This document shows positions 8,320 to 16,355 of a stretch of DNA of 34,396 bases, piece by piece (position 1 is the first letter of the stretch; every line of letters starts with the position of its first letter). The DNA is from Fretibacterium sp. GTDB taxonomy: Bacteria; Synergistota; Synergistia; Synergistales; Aminobacteriaceae. Under the pieces are notes generated by a model. That model had not been told where the DNA came from and searched no databases. It worked only from the letters and a program-made list of their open reading frames with translations. Where the stretch lies: assembly GCA_012520235.1 (NCBI GenBank), contig JAAYOR010000115.1, forward strand, positions 1 to 34,396. The letters run 5' to 3'. The translations under genes were made by a program, and so were the position numbers.

Positions 8320-8751
8320 ATGGCGTTGGATTACAGTGAAAAAGTGATGGATCATTTCAGCAACCCCCGTAACGTTGGGGAGATAGAGAATCCGGATGGG
8401 GTGGGGGAGGCCGGCAACCCCAAGTGTGGGGATATCATGAAAATTTATCTGAGGGTCCGGGACAACGTGATTGAGGATGTCAGGTTCAAGACCTTCGGCT
8501 GCGCCTCAGCAATCGCCTCGTCCAGCATGGCGACGGAGATGATCAAGGGCAAGACGGTGGATGAGGCCTGGGACCTCACCAACAGAGCGGTGGCCGATGC
8601 TCTGGACGGGCTTCCTCCCATCAAGATGCATTGCTCCGTTCTGGCGGAGGAGGCCATCCACAGGGCCCTTAACGACTATCGGTCCAAGCACGGTCTGGAG
8701 GTCCTCCCCATCGAGGAGTTTGACCACGAGCATGACCATTGCTCCGTCTGA
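8320..8751 (+). CDS. nifU: Fe-S cluster scaffold protein (NifU N-terminal/IscU family)
   Basis: A 143-residue U-type scaffold on which [2Fe-2S] and [4Fe-4S] clusters are built. All three cluster cysteines are present: Cys36 in GNPKCGD (with the conserved Asp38), Cys61 in FKTFGCASAIASSS, and Cys105 in KMHCSVLAEEAI. The IscU chaperone motif LPPVK appears as LPPIK. The C-terminus HEHDHCSV is His/Asp-rich, common in short clostridial-type NifU proteins. GAGGGG at 8303-8308 gives a ribosome site. It is partner to the desulfurase just upstream, and its end overlaps the glycosylase start. Confidence 0.95.
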   Translation: MALDYSEKVMDHFSNPRNVGEIENPDGVGEAGNPKCGDIMKIYLRVRDNVIEDVRFKTFGCASAIASSSMATEMIKGKTVDEAWDLTNRAVADALDGLPPIKMHCSVLAEEAIHRALNDYRSKHGLEVLPIEEFDHEHDHCSV

Positions 8752-9322
8752 GGGGGAAAAAACCCGCTGCCCCTGGTGTGGGACGAACCCGCTTTACGTG
8801 CGCTATCACGATGAAGAGTGGGGGGTGCCCCTCCGTGACGATCAGAAGCTTTTCGAGTTCCTGATCCTGGAGGGCGCTCAAGCCGGTCTCTCATGGCTGA
8901 CTATCCTGAGGCGACGTGAGGGGTATTGCTCCGCTTTTGCGGGCTTTGACCCTGAGGCTGTGGCCCGTTTCCAGGAGCGCGACGTCGCGCGTCTCCTGAA
9001 GGACGAAGGTATTATCCGAAACAGACGGAAGATTGAGAGTGCGGTGAACAACGCCCGGGCATTCTTGGAGGTTGCCCGGGAGTTTGGAAGTTTTTCCGAC
9101 TACATCTGGGGTTTCCTTGAGGGGAGGCCGCTCGTAGGGAGTTGGAGAACAGCTCAGGAGGTTCCGGCCTTCACGCCCCTGGCTGAGACTATCAGCCGGG
9201 ATATGAAAAAACGGGGGTTCTCCTTCTTCGGGCCGACTATCTGCTACGCGTATATGCAGGCTGTGGGCATGGTCAACGACCATCTGCTCTCCTGCTTTCG
9301 ACGTCGAGAGCTCCTTTCCTGA
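8732..9322 (+). CDS. tag: DNA-3-methyladenine glycosylase I (Tag)
   Basis: A 196-residue base-excision repair enzyme that removes 3-methyladenine from DNA. Recognised from the N-terminus RCPWCGTNPLYVRYHDEEWG, close to the E. coli Tag start with its zinc Cys and His, the pocket region EGAQAGLSWLTIL, and the C-terminal GFSFFGPTICYAYMQAVGMVNDH, which carries another conserved His. The ATG at 8732 lies inside the nifU 3' end (20-bp overlap), so translation is coupled to the Fe-S scaffold gene. Upstream in-frame codons are nifU shadow. The enzyme itself needs no Fe-S cluster, so the pairing may only be operon economy. Confidence 0.9.
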   Translation: MTIAPSEGEKTRCPWCGTNPLYVRYHDEEWGVPLRDDQKLFEFLILEGAQAGLSWLTILRRREGYCSAFAGFDPEAVARFQERDVARLLKDEGIIRNRRKIESAVNNARAFLEVAREFGSFSDYIWGFLEGRPLVGSWRTAQEVPAFTPLAETISRDMKKRGFSFFGPTICYAYMQAVGMVNDHLLSCFRRRELLS

Positions 9323-9405
9323 ACGCCTTTTGCGCGTAAAGCGCGCCTGGCTGACAGAAAAGAGGGCCTACTCCGGGGCTGAAACATTCAGGGGGGATGT
9401 GCATT

Positions 9406-9681
9406 ATGAAGCCCATAGCGTATCTCATCACCAATTTTATTGAGAAGACGGTTGAGTCAAAGGGATTGAGCCTCTACGTCACCTCGGATGGCAAGTATTT
9501 GGCGATGGATGAGGACTTCAACACTCACTACAAGTTCGACCTCATCGTTTCGGGCAGCGATTTCAGCTGTCAGGTGTTGACTCCCGAGGGAGAGGCACTG
9601 GTGACGCGCCTCTCGGTGAACATCCCCTGGACCAACGGAGCGGCTCTGCGCGACTTCATGGAACAGGTGAGGGCGCTCTGA
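9406..9681 (+). CDS. Small protein of unknown function
   Basis: A 91-residue product, not recognised. It starts MKPIAYLITNFIEKTVESKG and appears to be a compact, soluble alpha/beta protein without signal peptide or cysteine motif. ATG 9406 is preferred to ATG 9397 because the G-run at 9391-9396 then sits at normal Shine-Dalgarno distance. It lies 83 bp after tag and before a strong terminator, so it is probably the last gene of the rrf2-nifSU-tag operon. Confidence 0.65.
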   Translation: MKPIAYLITNFIEKTVESKGLSLYVTSDGKYLAMDEDFNTHYKFDLIVSGSDFSCQVLTPEGEALVTRLSVNIPWTNGAALRDFMEQVRAL

Positions 9682-9824
9682 GCGGAGTTGGTGGGGAGGA
9701 GATAGGAGGGAAAAACGCAAGGGCTGAACGGAAAAGCTTCCCCGCAGCGCTACAGCGTTCTCTCTAAAGGCCCACGAGGGGAGTGTTTCCTGTCGTGTTT
9801 TATTTTTATCCTGGAAATTCAGGT

Positions 9825-9868
9825 GATGAAGAGGCCCGAAGGGTGTACACCCTTCGGGCCTCTTCATC
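9825..9868. terminator. 44-bp perfect palindrome, bidirectional terminator
   Basis: The two 22-base arms are perfectly complementary with no unpaired loop (centre GT/AC). A T-rich stretch follows on the plus strand at 9875-9881. It lies between two convergent transcription units, the nifSU operon on plus and cstA on minus, and probably ends both. Confidence 0.85.
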
Positions 9869-9941
9869 AGTACGCCTTTTTGTTTCCTTGGGCTCCGGAG
9901 AAGCTGAGCGCTGAGCGGGAGCCTTCGTAGCTGGGGTTAAT

Positions 9942-11831
9942 CTAATCTCCCGCTGCCCCTCCCTGGAGGGGGTTCGTATCGCGGAGGGCCTTGAAGGACT
10001 GGAGCACCATCAAGAGGGCCAGGACCAGCAGGGCTATCGACATGCCGCCCAGCACCCAGTTGGGATGCTCGACGCCGATGAGGTTGTCCTTGATCATCAG
10101 GCCCAGGGCTGCAACTGTCGTCACCAGCATGAACCACATGGGGAGCATCAGCCAGGAGTTCGGTTTCTTCAGGCCGCGGGCTACCCACACGGCCAGGGCC
10201 AGGAGCACGAGAGCTCCGACCAGCTGGTTGGCAGCTCCGAACACTGGCCAGATGGCTGCCCAGGTGGGTATCACGGCGCCCGTGGCTGTCCGGGTCTTCG
10301 TCAGCAGGAGTCCCATGGCAGCTGCCACGGCGACGATCGTCGCGGTGTAGCGGTCTACCTTCATGTTGAAGAGCTCCTGAATCTGGTAGCGGGTGAGGCG
10401 CGTCGCCGTGTCCAGCGAGGTCAGCAGGAAGCTGTTGAGCGCCAGGAGCCCCAGGGATTTGCCGATCTTCGGGTCAATGCCGATGAGGCTTGCAAATTGG
10501 CCGAACCCGGTCGCGTAGGTGTTGTTGGGGTCGCCCAGGACCTTGCCGGAGATCATGACCGTCCCCAGCGCTATAACGGCGACGAGGCCCTCAATCAACA
10601 TGGAGCCGTAGCCCACAAGCACGGAGTCCGACTCCTTGCGGATTTGCTTGGAGGTCGTGCCGCTGCCGACCAGGGCGTGGAACCCGGAGAGGGCACCGCA
10701 GGCTACGATGATGAAGAGCATCGGCCACAGGTACTGGTTGCCGACGGCAAAGCCCTTGAAGGCGTCCAGCTTGACGGTGAACTGGCTGCTGCCTTTTATC
10801 ATGCCGATGGTGCCGATGATGACGGCAAAGTAGAGGAAGTAGGAGGCCAGGTAGTCACGCGGCTGGAGCAGGAGCCAGACTGGCAGGATGGAGGCCAGGA
10901 AGATGTAGACCACCAGGAACCATCTCCAGTTCTCCATGTTTCTTGTATTCAGGCTTTTCTTAGCTGCCAGGAAATCGTCATAGGTTGCGGGGTTGTTCTT
11001 CTGGAGGACGGGATCCGTGACCTTGAGTTCCTGGAACTTGGCCTCGCGCGCAGCCTTGTAGTCAGCGAAAGTGGCGTAGGCGCCCAGGGTGGCAGCGTTC
11101 TGAGCCTTGTCCGCCTCAAAGGATTTCTCGTCAGTCAGAGGCATGCCCAGATCCACCTGGTGGAACTCCAGGATCGGGTTGCCGGACAGGGAGAAATACT
11201 CGGAGATCCACTTGTTCTGGTTGCCGAACCAGCAGGCGTAGATGACGATGGGGAGCATGATGACCGTCATCAGCCACAGGGGGCAGTTCATGCGATAGAT
11301 GAGGATACCGAAGACCACGGCCATGAGGATGTAGAGGGTTGCGGCAAAGGCCACGGCGGGGTCGGAGGCGAAGGAGTTGGCGGAGAGCTGCAGGAAGACG
11401 GCCACCACGAGGATCAGGGCCAGGATGGTGAAGCAGAGGAACAGAATTTTACCGGCCCGGCCAATCCAGCGATCGACCACCTCTCCGACGGATTTGCCCT
11501 CATGTCTCATGGAGGAGACGAGCCCGCCCATGTCGTGAGGCCCTCCCAGGAACGCGGAACCGATCACGCACCAGAGGTACGTGGGCAGCCAGCCGAATAT
11601 CCCCGCTGCTGTGATGGGGCCGACGATGGGGCCCGCACCTGCGATGGAGGAGAAATGGTGGCCCAGCAGGACGGCCGGATGTGCGGGACAGTAGTCCACT
11701 CCGTCATAAAGCGCCTCGGCAGGCGTTTTTCTGGAGTCGTCCAGGCCGTAGATGTCGGACATGTACTTGCCATAGATGAAGTAGCAGGCGAGAAAGAACA
11801 CGATAGCTCCGACCAGTAAACCCAGTAACAT
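9942..11831 (-). CDS. cstA: CstA-family carbon starvation protein, peptide/pyruvate transporter
   Basis: An inner-membrane transporter of 629 residues with about 14-16 hydrophobic segments. CstA hallmarks are clear: HPAVLLGHHFSSIAGAGPIVGP at residues 51-72, GGPHDMGGLVSSMRHEG, WLLLQPRDYLASYFLYF, and the C-terminal GAANQLVGALVLLALAVW. Characterised members import peptides or pyruvate. A polar stretch of roughly 95 residues (about 206-302), rich in Lys, Ala and Asp, separates two membrane segments and looks longer than usual. The start at 11831 is set by GGAAAGGAGAG at 11838-11848; upstream in-frame codons lack this. It is convergent with the nifSU operon and ends with TAG. Confidence 0.92.
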   Translation of the reverse strand: MLLGLLVGAIVFFLACYFIYGKYMSDIYGLDDSRKTPAEALYDGVDYCPAHPAVLLGHHFSSIAGAGPIVGPITAAGIFGWLPTYLWCVIGSAFLGGPHDMGGLVSSMRHEGKSVGEVVDRWIGRAGKILFLCFTILALILVVAVFLQLSANSFASDPAVAFAATLYILMAVVFGILIYRMNCPLWLMTVIMLPIVIYACWFGNQNKWISEYFSLSGNPILEFHQVDLGMPLTDEKSFEADKAQNAATLGAYATFADYKAAREAKFQELKVTDPVLQKNNPATYDDFLAAKKSLNTRNMENWRWFLVVYIFLASILPVWLLLQPRDYLASYFLYFAVIIGTIGMIKGSSQFTVKLDAFKGFAVGNQYLWPMLFIIVACGALSGFHALVGSGTTSKQIRKESDSVLVGYGSMLIEGLVAVIALGTVMISGKVLGDPNNTYATGFGQFASLIGIDPKIGKSLGLLALNSFLLTSLDTATRLTRYQIQELFNMKVDRYTATIVAVAAAMGLLLTKTRTATGAVIPTWAAIWPVFGAANQLVGALVLLALAVWVARGLKKPNSWLMLPMWFMLVTTVAALGLMIKDNLIGVEHPNWVLGGMSIALLVLALLMVLQSFKALRDTNPLQGGAAGD

Positions 11832-11980
11832 ATTATTCTCTCCTTTCCAGTACAAATGCAGATGGTTCTTGAGTTGGTGTTTCCCTTTGTTTCGTTCTGC
11901 GCGCCTTCAACACCAAATGGGAGCGGCGCCTGAGACAAAATCTGCTTTCCCGATGTCCACCCTCCTTCCTTATTGTGAGG

Positions 11981-12442
11981 TTACGAGCATTGAGCTCTGG
12001 CGGGCTCCGTGTGGGGGCCGTGCCAGGCAAAATCAACCGCCGGGGTGAGGTCCCGGATCCTCTTGTGGTGGGCCTCGCCCGGCGTGTAGGCGTAAATCTC
12101 CAGAAAACCCCTGAAGCCGAAGCAAAAACTTCGGACCTTGCGTTGGGGCTCAGACAGTCCTATGAGGACAAACCTCTGTGTGACGACGTCCGGGAGAGGA
12201 GCCCAACGCGTCAGGAGATAGTCGACATCATGCTGCCCTGCGTGATGCCACAGGATATAATCCCAGGCGTAATAGACGGCCACCGGGCCCAGAAAGCTGG
12301 TTTTTTTCATGGTGATCTTACGGGAGACCCCCTGCATACCCTGATGCTGCCAGGGTTCGAAACCCAGATGACTCCACATTTCCCCGCTCTCCGATAGTTT
12401 ATCGTAACTCAGGATGCTCGCCTCCTGGATGTCTGTTTTCAA
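11981..12442 (-). CDS. Hypothetical protein upstream of cstA
   Basis: A 153-residue open frame, not recognised. It is rich in Trp, His and aromatic residues (for example WSHLGFEPWQHQGMQG) with one moderately hydrophobic stretch, FLGPVAVYYAWDYILWHH. A TTG start at 12442 has only a weak ribosome site. An ATG at 12379 follows a better GGAGAGCGGGGAA and would give a 132-residue product. It is on the same strand as cstA with about 150 bp between, so the two could be co-transcribed. The opposite-strand frame here looks like shadow. Confidence 0.5.
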   Translation of the reverse strand: MKTDIQEASILSYDKLSESGEMWSHLGFEPWQHQGMQGVSRKITMKKTSFLGPVAVYYAWDYILWHHAGQHDVDYLLTRWAPLPDVVTQRFVLIGLSEPQRKVRSFCFGFRGFLEIYAYTPGEAHHKRIRDLTPAVDFAWHGPHTEPARAQCS

Positions 12443-12598
12443 AAATTAGCTTTTCTCTATCTTTCTTTTATCTTTCGATTATACCGCAGACGTTGGGAAA
12501 GTCCACGTTAGAGCCAAAATTTTATCCGCGTTTCCTGAAATAAAAGTCGAAAATAAATCCGCTAAAAAAAGAACCACGGATGAACACGAAAAAGAACA

Positions 12599-12703
12599 GT
12601 TCAAAGTTATCAAGTTTGTAAAGTTCAAATTAAGGGTGGGAATATCTTTGAACTTTGAACCTTGAACTTTGAACCTTGAACCTTGAACTTCGAACTTTGA
12701 ACT
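12599..12703 (+). repeat. Dispersed intergenic repeat, copy 1: conserved core plus 8 heptamers
   Basis: The core at 12599-12660 matches the reverse complement of 27391-27452 at 59 of 62 positions, counted by eye. It runs into eight tandem 7-bp units TTGAACY at 12648-12703, one with a single change. Together with the other copy, which has only three heptamers, this defines a dispersed element with a variable repeat tail. Confidence 0.85.
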
Positions 12704-12771
12704 TTCTTTAAAACACGATGGGCAAACGATTGAGGCCTTATCTTACCGCAAGGTTAAGGAGATGGATGGGG

Positions 12772-12777
12772 TATAAT
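12772..12777 (+). promoter_or_regulatory. -10 element for the riboswitch-nrdDG transcript
   Basis: A perfect TATAAT lies about 100 bases before the cobalamin aptamer. No good -35 hexamer is seen at 17 bases. This is the most likely start region for the nrdDG leader. Confidence 0.4.
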
Positions 12778-12873
12778 AAAGTCTAGATCCTCCTCCCCTT
12801 CACAGGCCGGGCCTTTGCCCTCCGTTCTGCCGGGGGAGAGGGTGTAACGATGCGAGATCACAACTCAATTGAG

Positions 12874-13032
12874 TGAGGTGCCGGTTCCGAAAATCCGGTG
12901 AAAAGGGAAGCGGGTGAGAATCCCGCGCGGTCCCGCCGCTGTGAGGGGGAGGTTTTTTGCAATACCACTGGACGAGCCTTGTCCGGGAAGGGCAAAAAAA
13001 CCGAAGAACCCGAGCCAGAAGACCTGCCTGCA
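12874..13032 (+). ncRNA. Cobalamin (B12) riboswitch
   Basis: The order of conserved blocks is diagnostic: GAGGTGCC, then GAAAAGGGAAGCGGGTGAGAA, then the CCGCTGTGA loop block, then GGGAGG, CCACTGG and CCGGGAAGG, and finally the B12 box AGCCAGAAGACCTGCC at 13013-13028. It lies in the leader of nrdDG on the same strand. In known cases, cobalamin binding lowers expression of the downstream gene. Confidence 0.95.
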
Positions 13033-13093
13033 TCTCAGTCGCAGAACTCTACGGACGATAGAGGGCGCGGGTTTTGTCATGTCATGTCATGCG

Positions 13094-13124
13094 CCCCCTT
13101 CGCACGCCGTGCGGAGGGGGTTTT
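13094..13124 (+). terminator. Intrinsic terminator, expression platform of the B12 riboswitch
   Basis: A 12-bp stem (13094-13105 with 13109-13120, one G-T pair, loop GCC) is followed by TTTT. It lies between the aptamer and nrdD, so control is most likely by transcription termination when cobalamin is bound. Confidence 0.75.
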
Positions 13125-13181
13125 GCACTGCCGCAAGAGCGCTCCTGACCCTTCTCTCGTCCCCGAATAAGGGAGGCAATC

Positions 13182-15470
13182 ATGTTTGTCAGGATAAAAA
13201 AGCGGGACGGCCGGGAGGTCCTTTTCAATGGAGAGAAGATAGCCTCCGCCATTCTCAAAGCTCTGACCGCCGCTGAGGGGGCCGGGGACCCGGCCCTGGC
13301 TCTGAGCCTTACGGAGCAGGTTATCCGGCGCATGGAGAGGGACCTGACCGGGGTTCCGGAGGTGGAGGAGATACAGGACATTGTCGAGAACGTCCTGGTC
13401 GACTCCGGGCGTTCCAGGACGGCGAAGGCCTATATCCTGTATCGCGCGCAGCGCAGTCGGGCGCGGGAGATGAAGAGCCATCTGATGAACATCTACGGGG
13501 ACCTCACTTTCCACGCAGCCAGCGAGAGCGACCTGAAGCGCGAGAACGCCAACATCGACGGGGATACCGCGATGGGCGTGATGCTGCGCTACGGCTCCGA
13601 GGGGGCCAAGCGCTTCAACGAGATCTTTGTCCTGAGGCCCGAGCACGCTGCGGCCCATCATGATGGGGACATCCACATTCACGACCTGGATTTCCTGACT
13701 CTCACCACGACCTGCTGCCAGATAGACCTTGCCCGGCTCTTCAAGGGAGGGTTCGGGATGGGGCACGGAGCTTTGCGTGAGCCGAGCGGCATCCGCAGCG
13801 CTGCGGCTCTGACTGCCGTCGCCATCCAGGCCAACCAAAACGACCAGCATGGCGGGCAAAGCGTCCCTGCCTTTGACTGCTTCCTGGCCCCTTACGTCGC
13901 GAAGACCCGCGCGGCCCTGTATCGGGAGAACCTGATCCGGGCCCTGAGCCTTTTGTCCGGTCGCGACCCGGCCAAGCTTGACTTCCTGAGAAAAGGGGCC
14001 CTTCCTGAGGGCCCCGAGGCTCTGAAGGAGCTCTGCTTCCTGAGCGAAGAGGACTGGCGCAGGGCTGAGGCCTTTGCCCGGGCTGAGGCCGACAGGGGCA
14101 CGGAGCGGGAGACGATGCAGGCCATGGAGGCGCTAGTCCATAATCTCAATACCATGCACAGCCGCGCCGGGGCTCAGGTCCCCTTCAGCTCGCTGAACTA
14201 TGGCACGGACACCTCGCCCGAAGGGCGCCTTCTGACGCGTTGCCTGCTGCTGGCCACTGAGGCCGGGCTGGGGAAGGGGGAGACGCCCATTTTTCCCGTC
14301 AGCATCTTTAAGGTGAAGGAGGGCGTGAACTACAATCCGGGCGACCCCAATTACGACCTGTTCCAACTGGCCTGCCGCGTGAGTGCCAAGAGGCTTTTCC
14401 CCAATTTCGCCTTCCTCGACGCGCCCTTCAACCTGCGCTATTACCGGCCCGGTGAGGTGGGGACGGAGGTCGCTTACATGGGCTGTCGCACCCGCGTCCT
14501 GGGCAACGTGGTGGACCCCTCGCGTGAGGTCGTGACGGGTCGCGGGAACCTGAGTTTCACGACGGTCAACCTGCCCCGGCTCGCCCTCCTGCACCGGGAG
14601 GATCCGGGGGCCTTTTTTGCCGGGCTCGACGAGAAGATCGACCTGGTGATCGCTCAGCTTCTGGAGCGCCTTGAGATTCAGTCGCACAAGAGGGTCAGGA
14701 ACTTCCCCTTCCTCATGGGGCAGGGGATCTGGATGGACTCCGAGAAGCTCAGCGAGGAGGACGAGGTAGGCCCTGTGCTGCGGCACGGCTCCCTGTCCCT
14801 CGGGTTCATCGGGCTGGCCGAGTGTCTCAAGGCTCTGACAGGCAGCCATCACGGCGAGAACCCTGCCTCTCAGGCCCTGGGGCTCGATATCGTGAGGCGC
14901 ATGAGGCATCGCATGGACGAGGCTTCGCGCAGGTATGCCCTGAACTTCACACTTCTGGCGACCCCGGCCGAGGGGCTCTCAGGCCGCTTTGTCCGGATGG
15001 ACCGGGAGCGTTTCGGCAACATTGAGGGAATCACGGATCGGGATTACTACACCAACAGCTTTCACATCCCCGTCCACTACAAGCTCAGGGCTTTCGAGAA
15101 GATAGCGCTGGAGGCGCCCTATCATGAGCTGACCAACGCGGGGCACATCACCTACGTGGAGATGGACGGAGACCCCAGCCAAAACCTCCCGGCCTTTGAG
15201 AAATTGGTTCGGGCGATGAAAGAGGCGGGCATCGGCTACGGGGCTATCAATCACCCGCTGGACCGCGACCCTGTCTGTGGGTACACGGGCATCATCGGCG
15301 ACCAGTGCCCCTGCTGCGGTCGGGCTGAGGGAGAGGACGTCCATTTTGAACGCATCCGGCGTATCACCGGTTATCTGGTTGGGACGCTGGACCGCTTCAA
15401 CAACGCCAAGAGGGCGGAGGAGCACGACCGAATTTATCATGCGCACACGTGTCGGGGTGAGGGGGCGTGA
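13182..15470 (+). CDS. nrdD: Anaerobic (class III) ribonucleoside-triphosphate reductase
   Basis: This glycyl-radical enzyme makes deoxyribonucleotides without oxygen or B12. The 762-residue product has an N-terminal ATP-cone at about residues 1-90 (VRIKKRDGREVLFNGEKI) and the catalytic barrel with DGDIHIHDLDF. The C-terminal zinc-type region has CGY (Cys699), CPCCG (Cys709, 711, 712), then RRITGYLVGTLDRFNNAK; the radical glycine is probably Gly730. The usual first zinc-ligand position of a CxxC pair appears to be Asp696. GGGAGG upstream of ATG 13182 supports the start. It overlaps nrdG by 4 bp and is controlled by the upstream cobalamin riboswitch. Confidence 0.95.
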   Translation: MFVRIKKRDGREVLFNGEKIASAILKALTAAEGAGDPALALSLTEQVIRRMERDLTGVPEVEEIQDIVENVLVDSGRSRTAKAYILYRAQRSRAREMKSHLMNIYGDLTFHAASESDLKRENANIDGDTAMGVMLRYGSEGAKRFNEIFVLRPEHAAAHHDGDIHIHDLDFLTLTTTCCQIDLARLFKGGFGMGHGALREPSGIRSAAALTAVAIQANQNDQHGGQSVPAFDCFLAPYVAKTRAALYRENLIRALSLLSGRDPAKLDFLRKGALPEGPEALKELCFLSEEDWRRAEAFARAEADRGTERETMQAMEALVHNLNTMHSRAGAQVPFSSLNYGTDTSPEGRLLTRCLLLATEAGLGKGETPIFPVSIFKVKEGVNYNPGDPNYDLFQLACRVSAKRLFPNFAFLDAPFNLRYYRPGEVGTEVAYMGCRTRVLGNVVDPSREVVTGRGNLSFTTVNLPRLALLHREDPGAFFAGLDEKIDLVIAQLLERLEIQSHKRVRNFPFLMGQGIWMDSEKLSEEDEVGPVLRHGSLSLGFIGLAECLKALTGSHHGENPASQALGLDIVRRMRHRMDEASRRYALNFTLLATPAEGLSGRFVRMDRERFGNIEGITDRDYYTNSFHIPVHYKLRAFEKIALEAPYHELTNAGHITYVEMDGDPSQNLPAFEKLVRAMKEAGIGYGAINHPLDRDPVCGYTGIIGDQCPCCGRAEGEDVHFERIRRITGYLVGTLDRFNNAKRAEEHDRIYHAHTCRGEGA

Positions 15471-15961
15471 GGCTGCGGGTTGCGGGTCTGGTGGAAGAAT
15501 CGGTGGCGGACGGGCCGGGGCTCCGCTTTACGGTGTTTGTCCAGGGGTGTGGACACGGTTGCTCGGGGTGCTGGAACCCTCAGACCCATCAAAGGGATGG
15601 AGGGACGCTCATGGAGGTCGGGATGTTGGCGGAACGGATACGGGAGAACCCCCTTCTGGACGGGCTCTCCCTGAGCGGCGGGGAACCCTTTGACCAGCCT
15701 GAGGCCTGCGGCGAGTTGGCCGAGTGGGCGCGGGCGGCAGGGCTGCACGTCATGGCCTGGACGGGTTACACTTTTGAGCAGCTGACAGGGCCCGAAGGCA
15801 CCTCGGACCGCCTCCGGCTCCTGAGGAGCCTTGATCTTCTGGTGGATGGGCCCTTTATCCTGGAGCTGAGGAGCCTGGAGCTGCCCTGGCGAGGTTCCGC
15901 GAACCAGCGCGTGCTCGACGTCCCTCTTTCCCTGGCCCGGGGAGCTCCGGTCGCCTGCTGA
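15467..15961 (+). CDS. nrdG: Anaerobic ribonucleotide reductase activase (radical SAM)
   Basis: This enzyme installs the glycyl radical in NrdD using SAM and a [4Fe-4S] cluster. The cluster motif is present as CGHGCSGC (C-x3-C-x2-C) near residue 28, followed by the SAM-binding LSGGEPFDQPEA and the C-terminal region VDGPFILELRS and RGSANQRVLDV typical of NrdG. Length is 164 residues, normal. The GTG start is fused to the nrdD stop as GTGA, so translation is coupled. The last ~24 bases of the gene and its flank are repeated at 16605-16628. Confidence 0.93.
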   Translation: MRLRVAGLVEESVADGPGLRFTVFVQGCGHGCSGCWNPQTHQRDGGTLMEVGMLAERIRENPLLDGLSLSGGEPFDQPEACGELAEWARAAGLHVMAWTGYTFEQLTGPEGTSDRLRLLRSLDLLVDGPFILELRSLELPWRGSANQRVLDVPLSLARGAPVAC

Positions 15962-15971
15962 GTTAAAGGCG
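15948..15971 (+). repeat. Direct repeat at the nrdG 3' end (left copy)
   Basis: Matches 16605-16628 at 22 of 24 positions and contains the nrdG stop codon. A second short match (ACAGACTCCTG at 15981-15991 and 16578-16588) lies just inside. The pair brackets the brnT/brnA genes. Confidence 0.8.
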
Positions 15972-16019
15972 TATTGTCCGACAGACTCCTGGTAGGGTGC
16001 TATATAATAAAGAAGATAC

Positions 16020-16355
16020 ATGGATGAGAAGGGTCGGCGTGGCGTGAGCAATAAAGTTAACTACACTTATGGAGGAATCTTTTTTGTTTGGGATCCGGAG
16101 AAAGCAAAGAGCAACATGGAAAAGCATGCTGTTTCGTTTAAGATGGCTGCTGAAGTGTTCTTTGATGAGCGCTCATTCATATCCACTGACCCGTTTGAGG
16201 AAGAAGAACGTTTGCGCATGATTGGGCGGACCGAGGACGGCACGATGATTCTTTTTGTTGTCTACGTTGAGCGTCTTCATGATGAAGTTTTTGTTTATCG
16301 AATAATCTCAGCTCGAAAAGCTACCCGAAAGGAGCGAGAGCAATATGGAGCATGA
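16020..16355 (+). CDS. brnT: BrnT-family toxin (type II toxin-antitoxin)
   Basis: A 111-residue RelE-like ribonuclease toxin of the BrnT family. Family features are clear: FVWDPEKAKSNMEKHAVSF near the start, the AAEVFFDERSF region, EEERLRMIGRTEDG, and the C-terminal YRIISARKATRKEREQY, which carries the conserved Arg/Ser/Arg residues. Toxin first and antitoxin second is the usual order. A TATAAT at 16003-16008 would give a start very near the ATG, so a real start further in (GTG 16044, giving VSNKVNY) is possible. Base composition is more AT-rich than nrdG. The gene sits between nrdG and what seems to be the nrdG terminator. Confidence 0.85.
   Translation: MDEKGRRGVSNKVNYTYGGIFFVWDPEKAKSNMEKHAVSFKMAAEVFFDERSFISTDPFEEEERLRMIGRTEDGTMILFVVYVERLHDEVFVYRIISARKATRKEREQYGA

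Noticed and set aside
10065-11819. Long open frame (584 codons) on the plus strand across cstA
   Set aside because: It is the antisense shadow of the clear CstA gene. Its translation is rich in His, Gln, Gly and Asp with no membrane segments or known motifs.
12598-12712. Possible CRISPR array from the tandem TTGAACY repeats
   Set aside because: The units are contiguous heptamers without spacers, and no cas genes are present.
14133-14909. Minus-strand open frame within nrdD
   Set aside because: Shadow of a well-conserved gene in high-GC DNA. No independent start signals.
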